From Pseudomonadota bacterium (GTDB lineage: Bacteria > Pseudomonadota > Gammaproteobacteria > Burkholderiales > Burkholderiaceae_C): a stretch of 39,266 nt of DNA. Both the position numbers and the translations under genes were made by a program. The stretch spans positions 1 to 39,266 of the forward strand of contig CAUJHQ010000113.1 in the NCBI GenBank assembly GCA_963204815.1. The letters run 5' to 3'. Under the pieces are notes generated by a model that saw nothing but the letters and a program-made list of their open reading frames with translations, was not told the DNA's origin and ran no database searches. Below, in pieces: positions 21,445 to 29,836 of this stretch (its first letter is position 1; the number at the start of each line of letters is the position of its first letter).

Positions 21445-22742
21445 ACGAGGACAAGCTCACCTGCTTCGTGATCATGCCGTTCGGCGTGAAGGACGACCCG
21501 GCGCGCGGTGACAAGATCGACTTCGACGAGAACGTCTTCGCCCTCATCCAGGGCGCCGTGCAGGACCTCGTCGCGCGCGGCCTGCCGATGGAATGCGTGC
21601 GCGCCGACAAGATCGCCAAGGCGGGGCTCATCCACGAGCAGATGATCCAGCAGATCGCCGAGGCCGAGGTCGCCGTCGTCGACCTCACCACGGCCAACGC
21701 CAACGTCTACTACGAGCTCGGCGTGCGCCACACCATCCGCGACCGCGTGACCGTGCTGCTCAAGCGCAAGGGCACGCGGCCGCCGTTCAACCTGGCGGGC
21801 ATGAAGTCGATCGAGTACGACCTCGACCCGGTGCGCATCGAGCGCGCGCGCGCGGCGATCGTCGAGTTCGTCTGGAACGGGCTGCGCTCGGGCGACCGCG
21901 ACAGCCTCGTCTACACCGTGCTGCCCGGGCTGAAGCCGGGCCTGCCGTCGAAGGCGCTGGAGGACGCGGTCGAGTACTACGCGCTGCCCGGCGTGGCCGG
22001 CAAGCGCATCGGCATCGTCAGCGGCGACCTGCGCAACGTGAACCTCGGCGACCGGCTGAGCCGCGAGCCGATCGAGGTGTGGGTGAACTCCGAGAACCTC
22101 AACATGCAGATGGCGCGGCCCTACGAAGGCTCGATCTCGGGGCTGGTGCGCTACCTGGGCGCGGTGCGCGACGACACCGGCGCCATCGTCGAGGACACGG
22201 TGGCCGACGCCCTGGCCGCGAAGATGAAGGGCCGCCAGCTCGTCAACCCCGGCGAGGTGGTGTCCACCGGCGCCGGTGCGCTGCACCGCACGCACGGTGT
22301 CGAGCGGCTGTACCACGTGGCGGCGGCCTACGGCGTGGTCGGCAAGGGCTACAGCAGCATCGCCAACGCCGAGCTGTGCGTGACGAACGCGCTCGCCCGC
22401 ATGGACCTCGAGGCGCGCGGGCTGGTCGGCGCGGCGGCGAAGGCGCCGAAGGCGGGCACGAAGCCGGTGCGCCGCCGCGCGCCGCCACCGAAGGCGCCTG
22501 GCTCGATCCTGTTCCCGGTCATCGGCGCCGGCACCGCGCGTGCGGACGTGCTGTCCAGCGCGCGGGCGCAGGTCGGCGCGGCGGTGGCCTACCTGCGCTC
22601 GCGGCAGGAGATCACCTGCGTCGACCGCGTCTGCTTCCTGGCACCGACCGCCGCCGTGCGCGCCGGCCTGCGCGCCGCGCTGTCCGAGCGCAAGGCGACG
22701 CCGATCGCCGATCCAGCGCCGAAGGCGGCGCGCCGGCGCTGA
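21441..22742 (+). CDS. TIR-like (deoxyribosyltransferase-type) and macro-domain fusion
   Basis: 433 residues. Residues ~6-128 show the TIR/nucleoside-deoxyribosyltransferase-like fold: F-V-I-M-P-F-G at 9-15, A-D-K-I at 55-58, V-V-D-L-T-T-A-N-A-N-V-Y-Y-E-L-G-V with Glu92 in the catalytic position. Residues ~189-405 match a macro domain: G-D-L-R-N-V near 195, W-V-N-S-E-N at 214-219, G-A-G-A near 277, and L-F-P-V-I-G-A-G near 357. A basic Pro/Ala/Lys-rich insert (331-354) interrupts it. The protein could cleave or bind NAD/nucleotides and bind ADP-ribose. Coupling to the Nudix gene supports ADP-ribose chemistry. NADase activity is inferred. Confidence 0.78.
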   Translation: MNEDKLTCFVIMPFGVKDDPARGDKIDFDENVFALIQGAVQDLVARGLPMECVRADKIAKAGLIHEQMIQQIAEAEVAVVDLTTANANVYYELGVRHTIRDRVTVLLKRKGTRPPFNLAGMKSIEYDLDPVRIERARAAIVEFVWNGLRSGDRDSLVYTVLPGLKPGLPSKALEDAVEYYALPGVAGKRIGIVSGDLRNVNLGDRLSREPIEVWVNSENLNMQMARPYEGSISGLVRYLGAVRDDTGAIVEDTVADALAAKMKGRQLVNPGEVVSTGAGALHRTHGVERLYHVAAAYGVVGKGYSSIANAELCVTNALARMDLEARGLVGAAAKAPKAGTKPVRRRAPPPKAPGSILFPVIGAGTARADVLSSARAQVGAAVAYLRSRQEITCVDRVCFLAPTAAVRAGLRAALSERKATPIADPAPKAARRR

Positions 22743-22749
22743 CGCGTTC

Positions 22750-23418
22750 TCAGGTGTAGGTGACCCACCCTGCGCGCTCCGGCGCGTCCAGGTGCGGCAG
22801 GTGGTTGTAGCTGACGAGCGAGATGCCGCGCGGCCCGTAGACCAGCTGCGAGACGGCGCTGTTGCGCATCTGCATGTTGAGCTCGATGGTGGTGGCCACC
22901 GGCGCGCCGAGCACGTGGCCGAGCGCGGTGCCGATGGTGCCGCCGCTGCTGACGACCAGCACGTTGCCGCTGTGGCTGGCGCGCACGTGCTCCAGCGCGG
23001 CGACGATGCCGGCCACCCACTCGGCGTGCGTCGGCACGCCGGGCGGCTGCAGCTCGCCGGCGATCCACTTCGCGAGCGCCTCGCGCAGCGTGCGGAAGTG
23101 GCGCTTGTAGCCCTGCGGCGTCGTCACCTCGTCGACGATCTCGGGCAGCAGCGCGCGCACCAGCGCCTCGCCTTCGTACTCGTTCAGGCCGGGCAGCACC
23201 AGCGCGTCGGGCAGCGCGCCGTGGCCTTCGGTGAAGGCGGCCAGTGACTGCGCGTGGCGCCGCAGCGCGCCGCGCAGCACCGCTTCGAATTGCACGCCGC
23301 GTTCGGCGAACCAGGCACCGAGCGCGCGGCACTGGCGCGCGCCGAGTTCGCTGAGCTGGTCGTAGTCGGCGGCGCCGAAGGAGGCCTGGCCGTGGCGCAC
23401 GAGGTAGAGCATTCCCAT
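22750..23418 (-). CDS. histidine phosphatase family protein
   Basis: About 222 residues. The catalytic L-V-R-H-G-Q-A-S lies within the first 15 residues, the phosphoacceptor His motif of the phosphoglycerate-mutase-like superfamily. The later S-S-G-G-T-I-G block replaces the usual S-H-G motif with Ser-Gly-Gly, so the second catalytic His is not evident there. Three ATGs lie close together (23427, 23418, 23412); 23418 is preferred from the usual M-x-x-L-Y-L-V-R-H-G start. It is the only minus-strand gene inside the plus-strand SPFH/DUF cluster, 7 nt from the TIR-macro stop. Confidence 0.85.
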   Translation of the reverse strand: MGMLYLVRHGQASFGAADYDQLSELGARQCRALGAWFAERGVQFEAVLRGALRRHAQSLAAFTEGHGALPDALVLPGLNEYEGEALVRALLPEIVDEVTTPQGYKRHFRTLREALAKWIAGELQPPGVPTHAEWVAGIVAALEHVRASHSGNVLVVSSGGTIGTALGHVLGAPVATTIELNMQMRNSAVSQLVYGPRGISLVSYNHLPHLDAPERAGWVTYT

Positions 23419-23488
23419 GGGGCGCATTCTGGCGGCGTCGCCGGCCGCGGGCTGTCGCCGCCGGGACCGCCTGGGTTACGCTCATCGC

Positions 23489-25051
23489 ATGACCCCCGTG
23501 GCCGCCGCCCCGAACCGCATCGCGCCTGCCGAGGTGGCGCTGCTCGCGTCGGTCTTCGTCGTCGCCGCCTGCGGCCTCGTCTACGAGCTGGCGGCCGGCG
23601 CGCTGGCGAGCTACCTGCTCGGCGACTCGGTGCTGCAGTTCTCCACCGTCATCGGCGCCTACCTGTTCGCGATGGGCATCGGCTCCTGGCTGAGCCGCTT
23701 CGTCGAGCGCCAGCTCGTCGCGCAGTTCCTGCGTATCGAGCTGCTGGTGGGGCTGGTCGGCGGGCTGATGCCGGCGGCGCTGTTCGTCGTCCACAGCTGG
23801 CTGCCGGCGGCGGCGGTGGCGCCGTTCCGCGTGCTGCTGTACACGCTGGTGGGGCTGGTCGGCCTGCTGGTGGGGCTGGAGATCCCGCTCGTCATGCGCA
23901 TCCTGAAGTCGCACTTCAGCGAACGTTATGCGCTCAAGGAGCTGGTGGCGCAGGTGCTCACCTTCGACTACCTGGGCGCACTCGTCGTCGCGCTCGCGTT
24001 CCCGCTCGTCTTCGTGCCGCACCTCGGGCTGGTGCGCACGGGGGTCTTCTTCGGCCTGCTGAACGCCGGCGTCGCGGTGTGGGCGCTGTGGCTGTTCCGC
24101 GCCGAGCTGCGGCGCTGGGGCGCGCACGCGCTGGCGTGCGCGGCGGTGGTGGCGGCGCTGCTGGCGGCGATGGCCGGCGCCGACCACCTCACCACCTGGG
24201 CCGAAGACCGCTTCTACGGCGAGCACGTGGTCTTCCGCGAGAGCAGCGACTACCAGCGCGTCGTCGTCACCTCGGGGCCGGCGGGCGTGCGGCTGTTCCT
24301 GAACGGCAACCTGCAGTTCCACTCGCGCGACGAATACCGCTACCACGAGGCCCTGGTCCACCCGGCGATGGCCGCGCACGGCGCGCCCCGGCGTGTGCTG
24401 GTGCTCGGCGGCGGCGACGGCATGGCGGTGCGCGAAGTGCTGAAGCACCGCGGTGTCGAGCGCGTCACGCTGGTCGAGCTGGACCCCCGCATGACCGATC
24501 TCTTCTCGACCCGGCCGCTGCTGACGACGCTGAACGCCGGGGCGCTGAAGGACCCGCGCGTCGAGATCGTCAACGCCGACGCCTTCGGCTGGCTCGAGCG
24601 CCAGCGCGAGGTGTTCGACGTCATCGTCGTCGACTTCCCCGACCCCACCAACTTCGCGCTCGGCAAGCTCTACACCACCAGCTTCTACCAGCTCGTCGAC
24701 CAGCACCTGGCGGCCGGCGGCTTCGCCACCGTGCAGACCACGTCGCCGCTGATCGCGCGCAAGAGCTTCTGGACCGTCGTCGCCACGATCGAAGCCGCCG
24801 GCCTGACGGCGACGCCGTACCACGCGCACGTGCCCAGCTTCGGCGAATGGGGTTTCGTCATCGCCGGCCGGCGCCCCTTCCGCGCCGCGACGGCACTGCC
24901 GCCGGGACTGCGCTTCCTCACCGTCGAAGGTCTGCCCGCGCTGCTGCACTTCCCGCCGGACATGGCGCGCGTCGACGCCGAGCCGAACCGCCTGTCCAAC
25001 CAGGGCCTCGTGCACACCTTCGAGGAAGAGTGGGGGCGGGTCCACCAATGA
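23489..25051 (+). CDS. membrane-embedded spermidine-synthase-like aminopropyltransferase
   Basis: 520 residues in two parts. Residues ~15-225 form about seven membrane helices. Residues ~230-500 are a spermidine-synthase-like Rossmann methyltransferase fold: V-L-V-L-G-G-G-D-G near 304-312, the acidic strand end V-T-L-V-E-L-D-P near 325, and V-V-D-F-P-D-P-T-N with A-L-G-K-L-Y-T near 380. The family moves aminopropyl groups from decarboxylated SAM to an amine; this membrane clade has no settled substrate that I know of. Its ATG is 71 nt from the divergent phosphatase. It overlaps the flavoenzyme gene as ATGA. Confidence 0.88.
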   Translation: MTPVAAAPNRIAPAEVALLASVFVVAACGLVYELAAGALASYLLGDSVLQFSTVIGAYLFAMGIGSWLSRFVERQLVAQFLRIELLVGLVGGLMPAALFVVHSWLPAAAVAPFRVLLYTLVGLVGLLVGLEIPLVMRILKSHFSERYALKELVAQVLTFDYLGALVVALAFPLVFVPHLGLVRTGVFFGLLNAGVAVWALWLFRAELRRWGAHALACAAVVAALLAAMAGADHLTTWAEDRFYGEHVVFRESSDYQRVVVTSGPAGVRLFLNGNLQFHSRDEYRYHEALVHPAMAAHGAPRRVLVLGGGDGMAVREVLKHRGVERVTLVELDPRMTDLFSTRPLLTTLNAGALKDPRVEIVNADAFGWLERQREVFDVIVVDFPDPTNFALGKLYTTSFYQLVDQHLAAGGFATVQTTSPLIARKSFWTVVATIEAAGLTATPYHAHVPSFGEWGFVIAGRRPFRAATALPPGLRFLTVEGLPALLHFPPDMARVDAEPNRLSNQGLVHTFEEEWGRVHQ

Positions 25052-26586
25052 GGCGGCGCGCCGCGCTGGCGGCCTTGGCGTCGACGGCGCTGGCCGGCTG
25101 TGCGAAGCCGGCCGAATGGCAGGGCGGCTGGGTCGGCGCCGCACACGAACGCGGGCACCGGCTGAAGGGCGGCGCGCTGCCGGCCGCGGCGGTGCAGCGG
25201 CGGGCCGCGGTGCTGGTCGTCGGCGCCGGCATCGCCGGGCTGGCGGCGGCACGCGCCTTCGTGCGGCGCGGCGTCGACGACGTGCAACTGCTGGAGCTGG
25301 AAGACGCCCCCGGCGGCAACAGTCGCGGCCATGTGCTGGCCGGGCAGCGCTGCCCGCTCGGCGCGCACTACCTGCCGCTGCCCGGCCCGCAGGCGCGCGA
25401 GGTCAGCGAGTGGCTGCATGAGATCGGCCTGCTGCGCCACGAACTCGGCCGTACCGTGGCCGACGAGCGCCACCTCTGCCACAGCCCGCAGGAGCGCCTG
25501 TTCATCGACGGCGCCTGGGCCGACGGCGTGCTGCCGCCGGCCGAGCCGGCCTCGCCGACGCTGGCGCAGTACCGCCGCTTCGCCGCCGCGGTCGCGCGGG
25601 CGCAGGCGCTCGGCTTCGCGCTGCCGAGCCAGCGCGCGCCGTGGACGCCGGCGCACGCCGCGCTCGACGCCGTCACCTTCGAGGCCTGGCTGGCGCGCGA
25701 GGGCTTCGACGACGCCCGCCTGCGCTGGTACCTCGACTACGCCTGCCGGGACGACTACGGCGCCGGCCCGGGCACCGTGTCGGCCTGGGCCGGCCTGCAC
25801 TACTTCGCCAGCCGCCACGGCTTCCACGCGCCGGGCGACGACACGGCCGAGCGCGAGCCCGTCTTCACCTGGCCCGAGGGCAATGCCTGGCTGACGGACA
25901 AACTGAGTGCACCGCTCGCCGGCCAGCTGCACACCGGCCGCACCGTGCTGCGGGTGGCCGAGCAGCGCCACGGCGTCGAGGTGCTGGCCTGGGACGAGGC
26001 GCGCGCGCAGGCCGAAGCCTGGAGCGCCGGCACCGTGGTGCTGGCGCTGCCGCTCTTTGCCGCTGCGCGCGTGCTGCAGGACCCGCCCGACACGCTGCGC
26101 GCCGCCGCCGCCCAGCCGCACGCGCCCTGGCTGGTGGCCAACCTGCACCTGGCGCGGCCGCTGCTCGACCGCCCCGGCGCGCCGCCGTCGTGGGACAACG
26201 TGCCCTTCGGCGCGCGCGGCCTCGGCTACGTCGACGCCAGCCACCAGCGCCTGGACCCGTCGCCCGGCCCCGTCGTGCTGACGGCCTACCACGCGCTGCC
26301 GGCGGCCGAGCGCGGCGCGCTGCTCGAACAGGGCTGGCGCCACTGGGCCGGGCGCGTCGTCGACGACCTCGCGCCCACCCACCCCGACCTGCCGGGCAAG
26401 GTCGAGCGCATCGACCTCATGCGCTACGGCCACGCGATGGCGGTGCCGGCGCCGGGCTGGCGCGGCCACCCCGCGCTGGCGGCACTGCGTGCGCAGCGCG
26501 GCCGGGTGCGCTTCGCGCACGCCGACCTCGCGGGCTACTCGGTGTTCGAGGAAGCCTTCAGCGCCGGCAGCGCGGTGGCCGGCTGA
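25048..26586 (+). CDS. lipoprotein FAD-dependent amine-oxidase-like enzyme
   Basis: 512 residues. The start (M-R-R-R-A-A-L-A-A-L-A-S-T-A-L-A-G-C) is an exported lipoprotein signal with Cys18 as the lipid site. The FAD fold begins with V-L-V-V-G-A-G-I-A-G-L-A-A near residue 55 and continues with E-D-A-P-G-G-N-S. The C-terminal half has the amine-oxidase-type substrate domain. An FAD enzyme outside the cytoplasmic membrane is unusual, as FAD must be delivered there or the protein exported folded. Coupled to the spermidine-synthase-like gene, it may oxidise a polyamine product. Its TGA and the PhoX stop sit side by side as TGATCA. Confidence 0.85.
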   Translation: MRRRAALAALASTALAGCAKPAEWQGGWVGAAHERGHRLKGGALPAAAVQRRAAVLVVGAGIAGLAAARAFVRRGVDDVQLLELEDAPGGNSRGHVLAGQRCPLGAHYLPLPGPQAREVSEWLHEIGLLRHELGRTVADERHLCHSPQERLFIDGAWADGVLPPAEPASPTLAQYRRFAAAVARAQALGFALPSQRAPWTPAHAALDAVTFEAWLAREGFDDARLRWYLDYACRDDYGAGPGTVSAWAGLHYFASRHGFHAPGDDTAEREPVFTWPEGNAWLTDKLSAPLAGQLHTGRTVLRVAEQRHGVEVLAWDEARAQAEAWSAGTVVLALPLFAAARVLQDPPDTLRAAAAQPHAPWLVANLHLARPLLDRPGAPPSWDNVPFGARGLGYVDASHQRLDPSPGPVVLTAYHALPAAERGALLEQGWRHWAGRVVDDLAPTHPDLPGKVERIDLMRYGHAMAVPAPGWRGHPALAALRAQRGRVRFAHADLAGYSVFEEAFSAGSAVAG

Positions 26587-28674
26587 TCAGGCGCCGATGA
26601 CGCCGCCGTCGGTGCGCCGCACGACCACCGTCGCGGCGCGCGGGCGCTGTGCCGTGGCGCCGTCGGGCCAGCGGCTGAAGGCGGTGGGGTTGCGCGCGAT
26701 CCAGTCGTCGCCGGTGTAGGCGGCCGGCCGGTTCGGATGGTTGCCCACCTCGCCCGGGTGCTGGATGTTGACGAACATCGTGCGGCGGTCGGGCGTCCAG
26801 GTGATGCCGGTGACCTCGCAGCCGTCGGGGCCCACCAGGAAGCGGCGGATCTCCTTCGTCTGCACGTCGGCCACCAGCAGCTGGTTGTTGCCGTTGCCGG
26901 CGAAGTCGCCGCTGTTGGCGAAGCTGCCGTCGGTCTGGATCCACAGCCGGCCGGCGGCGTCGAACGCGAGGCCGTCGGGGCTGTTGAACAGGTTGTCCAG
27001 CGTGATGTTGGCCGACGGCGCGCGCGCGTCGGTCACGCCCGGCTGGCCGGCGAGCACGAAGATGTCCCAGTCGAATGTGAGGGCGGCGCCGTCGCCGCCA
27101 GTCTCGTTCCAGCGCACGATGTGGCCCCACACGTTGTTGGCGCGCGGGTTGGCGTCGTCGACCGGCGGGCGCGCCGAGCCGGCGACCGTGCTGCCGTCGG
27201 CGGCGTTGGCGGTCGTGCCGCCGCGGCGGCTGTTGTTCGTCATCGTCACCAACACCTCGCCCGCCTTCTTCGGGTTGGCGGACACCCACTCGGGGCGGTC
27301 CATCATCGTCGCGCCGACGCGGTCGGCCGCCTGGCGGGCGCGGATCAGCACGTCGGCCTGGCTGGTGAAGCCGTTGGCGTCGGTGAGGCCGTTCTCGCCG
27401 TACACGAGCGGGATCCACACGCCCGTGCCCATGCGGTCGCCGGCGGCCGCGCCGGCGTCGAAGCGCGCCACGTACAGCGTGCCGTCGGCCAGCAGGTTGC
27501 GGTTGGCGGCGCTGGTGGGGTTGGCCGCATCGAAGGTGCCGGCGGAGACGAACTTGTAGACGTACTCGTTGCGCTCGTCGCAGCCCATGTAGACGACGGC
27601 CTTGCCGGCCGGCGTGATCACGAGCTCGGCGTTCTCGTGCTTGAAGCGGCCGAGCGCGCTGCGCTTGACGGCCTGGCCGGCGGGCGCGAAGGGGTCGATC
27701 TCGACGATCCAGCCGTGGCGGTTCGGCTCGTTCGGCGTCGCGTTGAGGTCGAAGCGCGGGTCCACCAGGTGCCAGCGGTAGCCGAAGCCCCCGGCGGCCA
27801 GGCCGTAGCGGTTCTCCAGCGCGCTCGGCGTGCGCGCGCCGTTCCAGCCGAAGTAGCCGTTGAAGTTCTCCTCGCAGGTGAGGTAGGTGCCCCATGGCGT
27901 GCGGCCGTTGCCGCAGTTGTTCAGCGTGCCCAGCACCACGGTGCCGCTGGGGTCGGCGGCGGTCTTCATCAGCTCGTGGCCGGCGGCCGGGCCCTGGATC
28001 GCGATCGGCGTGCTGCCGTGCACGCGCCGGTTGTACGGCGACGCGGCCAGGTGCTCCCAGCTGCCGTCGGCCTTGCGCCGCACGTGCAGCACGCTGAGGC
28101 CGTGACCGGCCTGCGCCTTGCGCGCCTTCTCGAAGGTGAAGGGCGCCATCCAGTCGCTGGCGTCGCTGTCCGGGGCGTAGAAGTACTCGGGGTTGATGTA
28201 CTCGTGGTTCAGCACCAGCAGGCCTTCGTCGCTGCGTTCGCCGAAGCCGTCGCCGGCGGCGTTGAAGCCGAAGAAGGCCATGCCGTCGTGGTTGTCGCCG
28301 ACCTGCTGCTCCTGCTCGGCGGCGCTGCCGCTGCCGTCGGCCTTCCAGGCCGGTGCCAGCGCACTGACCGGCGTGCCCCAGGGCACGAACGCGCTCGCCA
28401 CGTAGCCGGCCGGCACCACCACGTCGCTGCCGCTGGACGCGGCCACCGCCGTGAAGCCCAGCGGGCGCTCGGCCGGTGCGGCGGTGGTGTCGTCGTCGCT
28501 GCCGCCGCAGCCCGCGAGGCCGGCCAGGAAGGGCAGCGTGGCCGCGCCCAGGCCGCCCAGCAGCAGCCGGCGGCGCGACGGGTTGGCGGCGATCGCGCGG
28601 TCGACGAGCTCGGTCAGCGCGGGGTTGGCGCCGGGGTTGCTGACGCCATCGTCATCGAGAAGGGTGCGGGGCAA
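26587..28674 (-). CDS. phoX: PhoX-family alkaline phosphatase, Tat-exported
   Basis: 695 residues. A long N-terminal region carries the Tat motif S-R-R-R-L-L-L at residues 33-39, a hydrophobic core and a lipobox L-A-G-C with Cys56, so the enzyme is exported folded and may be lipid-anchored. The body is a PhoX (DUF839) beta-propeller: D-N-H-D-G-M-A-F-F-G, L-N-H-E-Y, T-C-E-E-N-F-N-G-Y-F-G, G-C-D-E-R-N-E-Y-V-Y and V-N-I-Q-H-P-G-E are all family blocks. PhoX frees phosphate from organic esters with Ca2+/Fe3+ cofactors. A candidate Pho box lies upstream. Confidence 0.92.
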   Translation of the reverse strand: MPRTLLDDDGVSNPGANPALTELVDRAIAANPSRRRLLLGGLGAATLPFLAGLAGCGGSDDDTTAAPAERPLGFTAVAASSGSDVVVPAGYVASAFVPWGTPVSALAPAWKADGSGSAAEQEQQVGDNHDGMAFFGFNAAGDGFGERSDEGLLVLNHEYINPEYFYAPDSDASDWMAPFTFEKARKAQAGHGLSVLHVRRKADGSWEHLAASPYNRRVHGSTPIAIQGPAAGHELMKTAADPSGTVVLGTLNNCGNGRTPWGTYLTCEENFNGYFGWNGARTPSALENRYGLAAGGFGYRWHLVDPRFDLNATPNEPNRHGWIVEIDPFAPAGQAVKRSALGRFKHENAELVITPAGKAVVYMGCDERNEYVYKFVSAGTFDAANPTSAANRNLLADGTLYVARFDAGAAAGDRMGTGVWIPLVYGENGLTDANGFTSQADVLIRARQAADRVGATMMDRPEWVSANPKKAGEVLVTMTNNSRRGGTTANAADGSTVAGSARPPVDDANPRANNVWGHIVRWNETGGDGAALTFDWDIFVLAGQPGVTDARAPSANITLDNLFNSPDGLAFDAAGRLWIQTDGSFANSGDFAGNGNNQLLVADVQTKEIRRFLVGPDGCEVTGITWTPDRRTMFVNIQHPGEVGNHPNRPAAYTGDDWIARNPTAFSRWPDGATAQRPRAATVVVRRTDGGVIGA

Positions 28675-28726
28675 GTGAGTCTCCGAAGGGGTGGACCAGG
28701 ATGGAGATCGACTGTGCGCAGCGCCC

Positions 28727-28744
28727 GTGCCGGCCTGATGACAG
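28727..28744 (-). promoter_or_regulatory. candidate Pho box for phoX
   Basis: In the phoX direction the site reads CTGTCAT-CAGG-CCGGCAC: the first 7-nt half is a perfect Pho half-site and the second, 11 nt later, keeps C, G, C, A, C of CTGTCAC. It lies 53-70 nt before the phoX ATG, where PhoB would contact RNA polymerase. Control by phosphate starvation fits the product. Confidence 0.45.
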
Positions 28745-28852
28745 CGCCGTGACCGGCGGGGCCATGGCGCGCGTTCATCGGCCTGTCACGCCGCGCGGGC
28801 AGGGGCGCTGCGCTACGCTTGCCGGCTCTTCCCGTCTGCCCCGGAGTGCCCC

Positions 28853-29833
28853 ATGCAATACCGCCGCCTCGGCCGTGCCGGCCTGCGCGTCTCCACGCTC
28901 AGCCTCGGTTCCTGGATCACCTACCACCACCAGGTGGACGCCGGCGCCGCCGTCGAGATGATGGCGGCGGCCTACGACGCCGGCGTCAACTTCTTCGACA
29001 ACGCCGAGGCCTACGCCGGCGGCCGCAGCGAAGAGGTGATGGGCGCGGCGCTGAAGACCCTGGGCTGGCCGCGCCTGAACTACGTCGTCTCGACGAAGTT
29101 CTTCTGGGGCCTGGACCGCACCGGCGACGCCGTCAACCGCAAGGACACGCTGAACCGCAAGTACCTCATGCAGGCGATCGACGGCTCGCTGCGCCGCATG
29201 GGGCTGGAGCACATCGACCTGATCTACTGCCACCGCCCCGACCCGCACACGCCGCTCGAAGAGACGGTGCGGGCCATGAACGACATCATCGTGCAGGGCA
29301 AGGCGCTGTACTGGGGCACCAGCGAATGGGCGGCGGCCGACATCCACGCCGCCTGGGAGCTGGCCGACCGCCATGGCTGGCACAAGCCGCAGATGGAGCA
29401 GCCGCAGTACCACCTGTTCCACCGCCAGCGCGTGGAGCAGGAGTACGCGCACCTCTACACCGACACCGGCCTCGGGCTGACGACCTGGAGCCCGCTGGCA
29501 TCGGGCCTGCTCACCGGCAAGTACCAGGGCGGCATCCCGCCCGGCAGCCGCGGTGCGATGGAGAGCAACGCCTTCCTGCGCGATGGCCTGACCGACCCGC
29601 GGCGCAACGCGGCCGTGGCGGCGCTGGCGCCGATCGCGGCCGAGCTGGACGCGACGACGGCGCAGCTGGCGATCGCCTGGGCGGCGCGCAACCCGCGCGT
29701 CAGCAGCGTGATCACGGGCGCCTCGCGGCGCGAGCAGCTGGCGTCGAACCTCGGCGCGCTGGCCGTGATGGAACGGCTGACGCCGGAGGTGCTGGCGCGC
29801 ATCGACGCGCTGACGAAGCCGCTGGCGACTTGA
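28853..29833 (+). CDS. aldo/keto reductase, KCNAB/AKR6-like
   Basis: 326 residues. The AKR tetrad is complete: Asp49 and Tyr54 ([11 protein letters not shown]), Lys82 (S-T-K-F-F-W-G) and His127 (Y-C-H-R-P-D-P). S-V-I-T-G-A-S-R near the C-terminus is the NADPH-binding end. The F-F-D-N-A-E-x-Y pattern points to the potassium-channel-beta/YghZ branch, which reduces aldehydes and ketones such as methylglyoxal. It is divergent from phoX. A -10-like TACGCT lies about 35 nt upstream of the ATG. It is convergent with the cluster that begins at 29837, only 3 nt away. Confidence 0.92.
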   Translation: MQYRRLGRAGLRVSTLSLGSWITYHHQVDAGAAVEMMAAAYDAGVNFFDNAEAYAGGRSEEVMGAALKTLGWPRLNYVVSTKFFWGLDRTGDAVNRKDTLNRKYLMQAIDGSLRRMGLEHIDLIYCHRPDPHTPLEETVRAMNDIIVQGKALYWGTSEWAAADIHAAWELADRHGWHKPQMEQPQYHLFHRQRVEQEYAHLYTDTGLGLTTWSPLASGLLTGKYQGGIPPGSRGAMESNAFLRDGLTDPRRNAAVAALAPIAAELDATTAQLAIAWAARNPRVSSVITGASRREQLASNLGALAVMERLTPEVLARIDALTKPLAT

Positions 29834-29836
29834 AGG

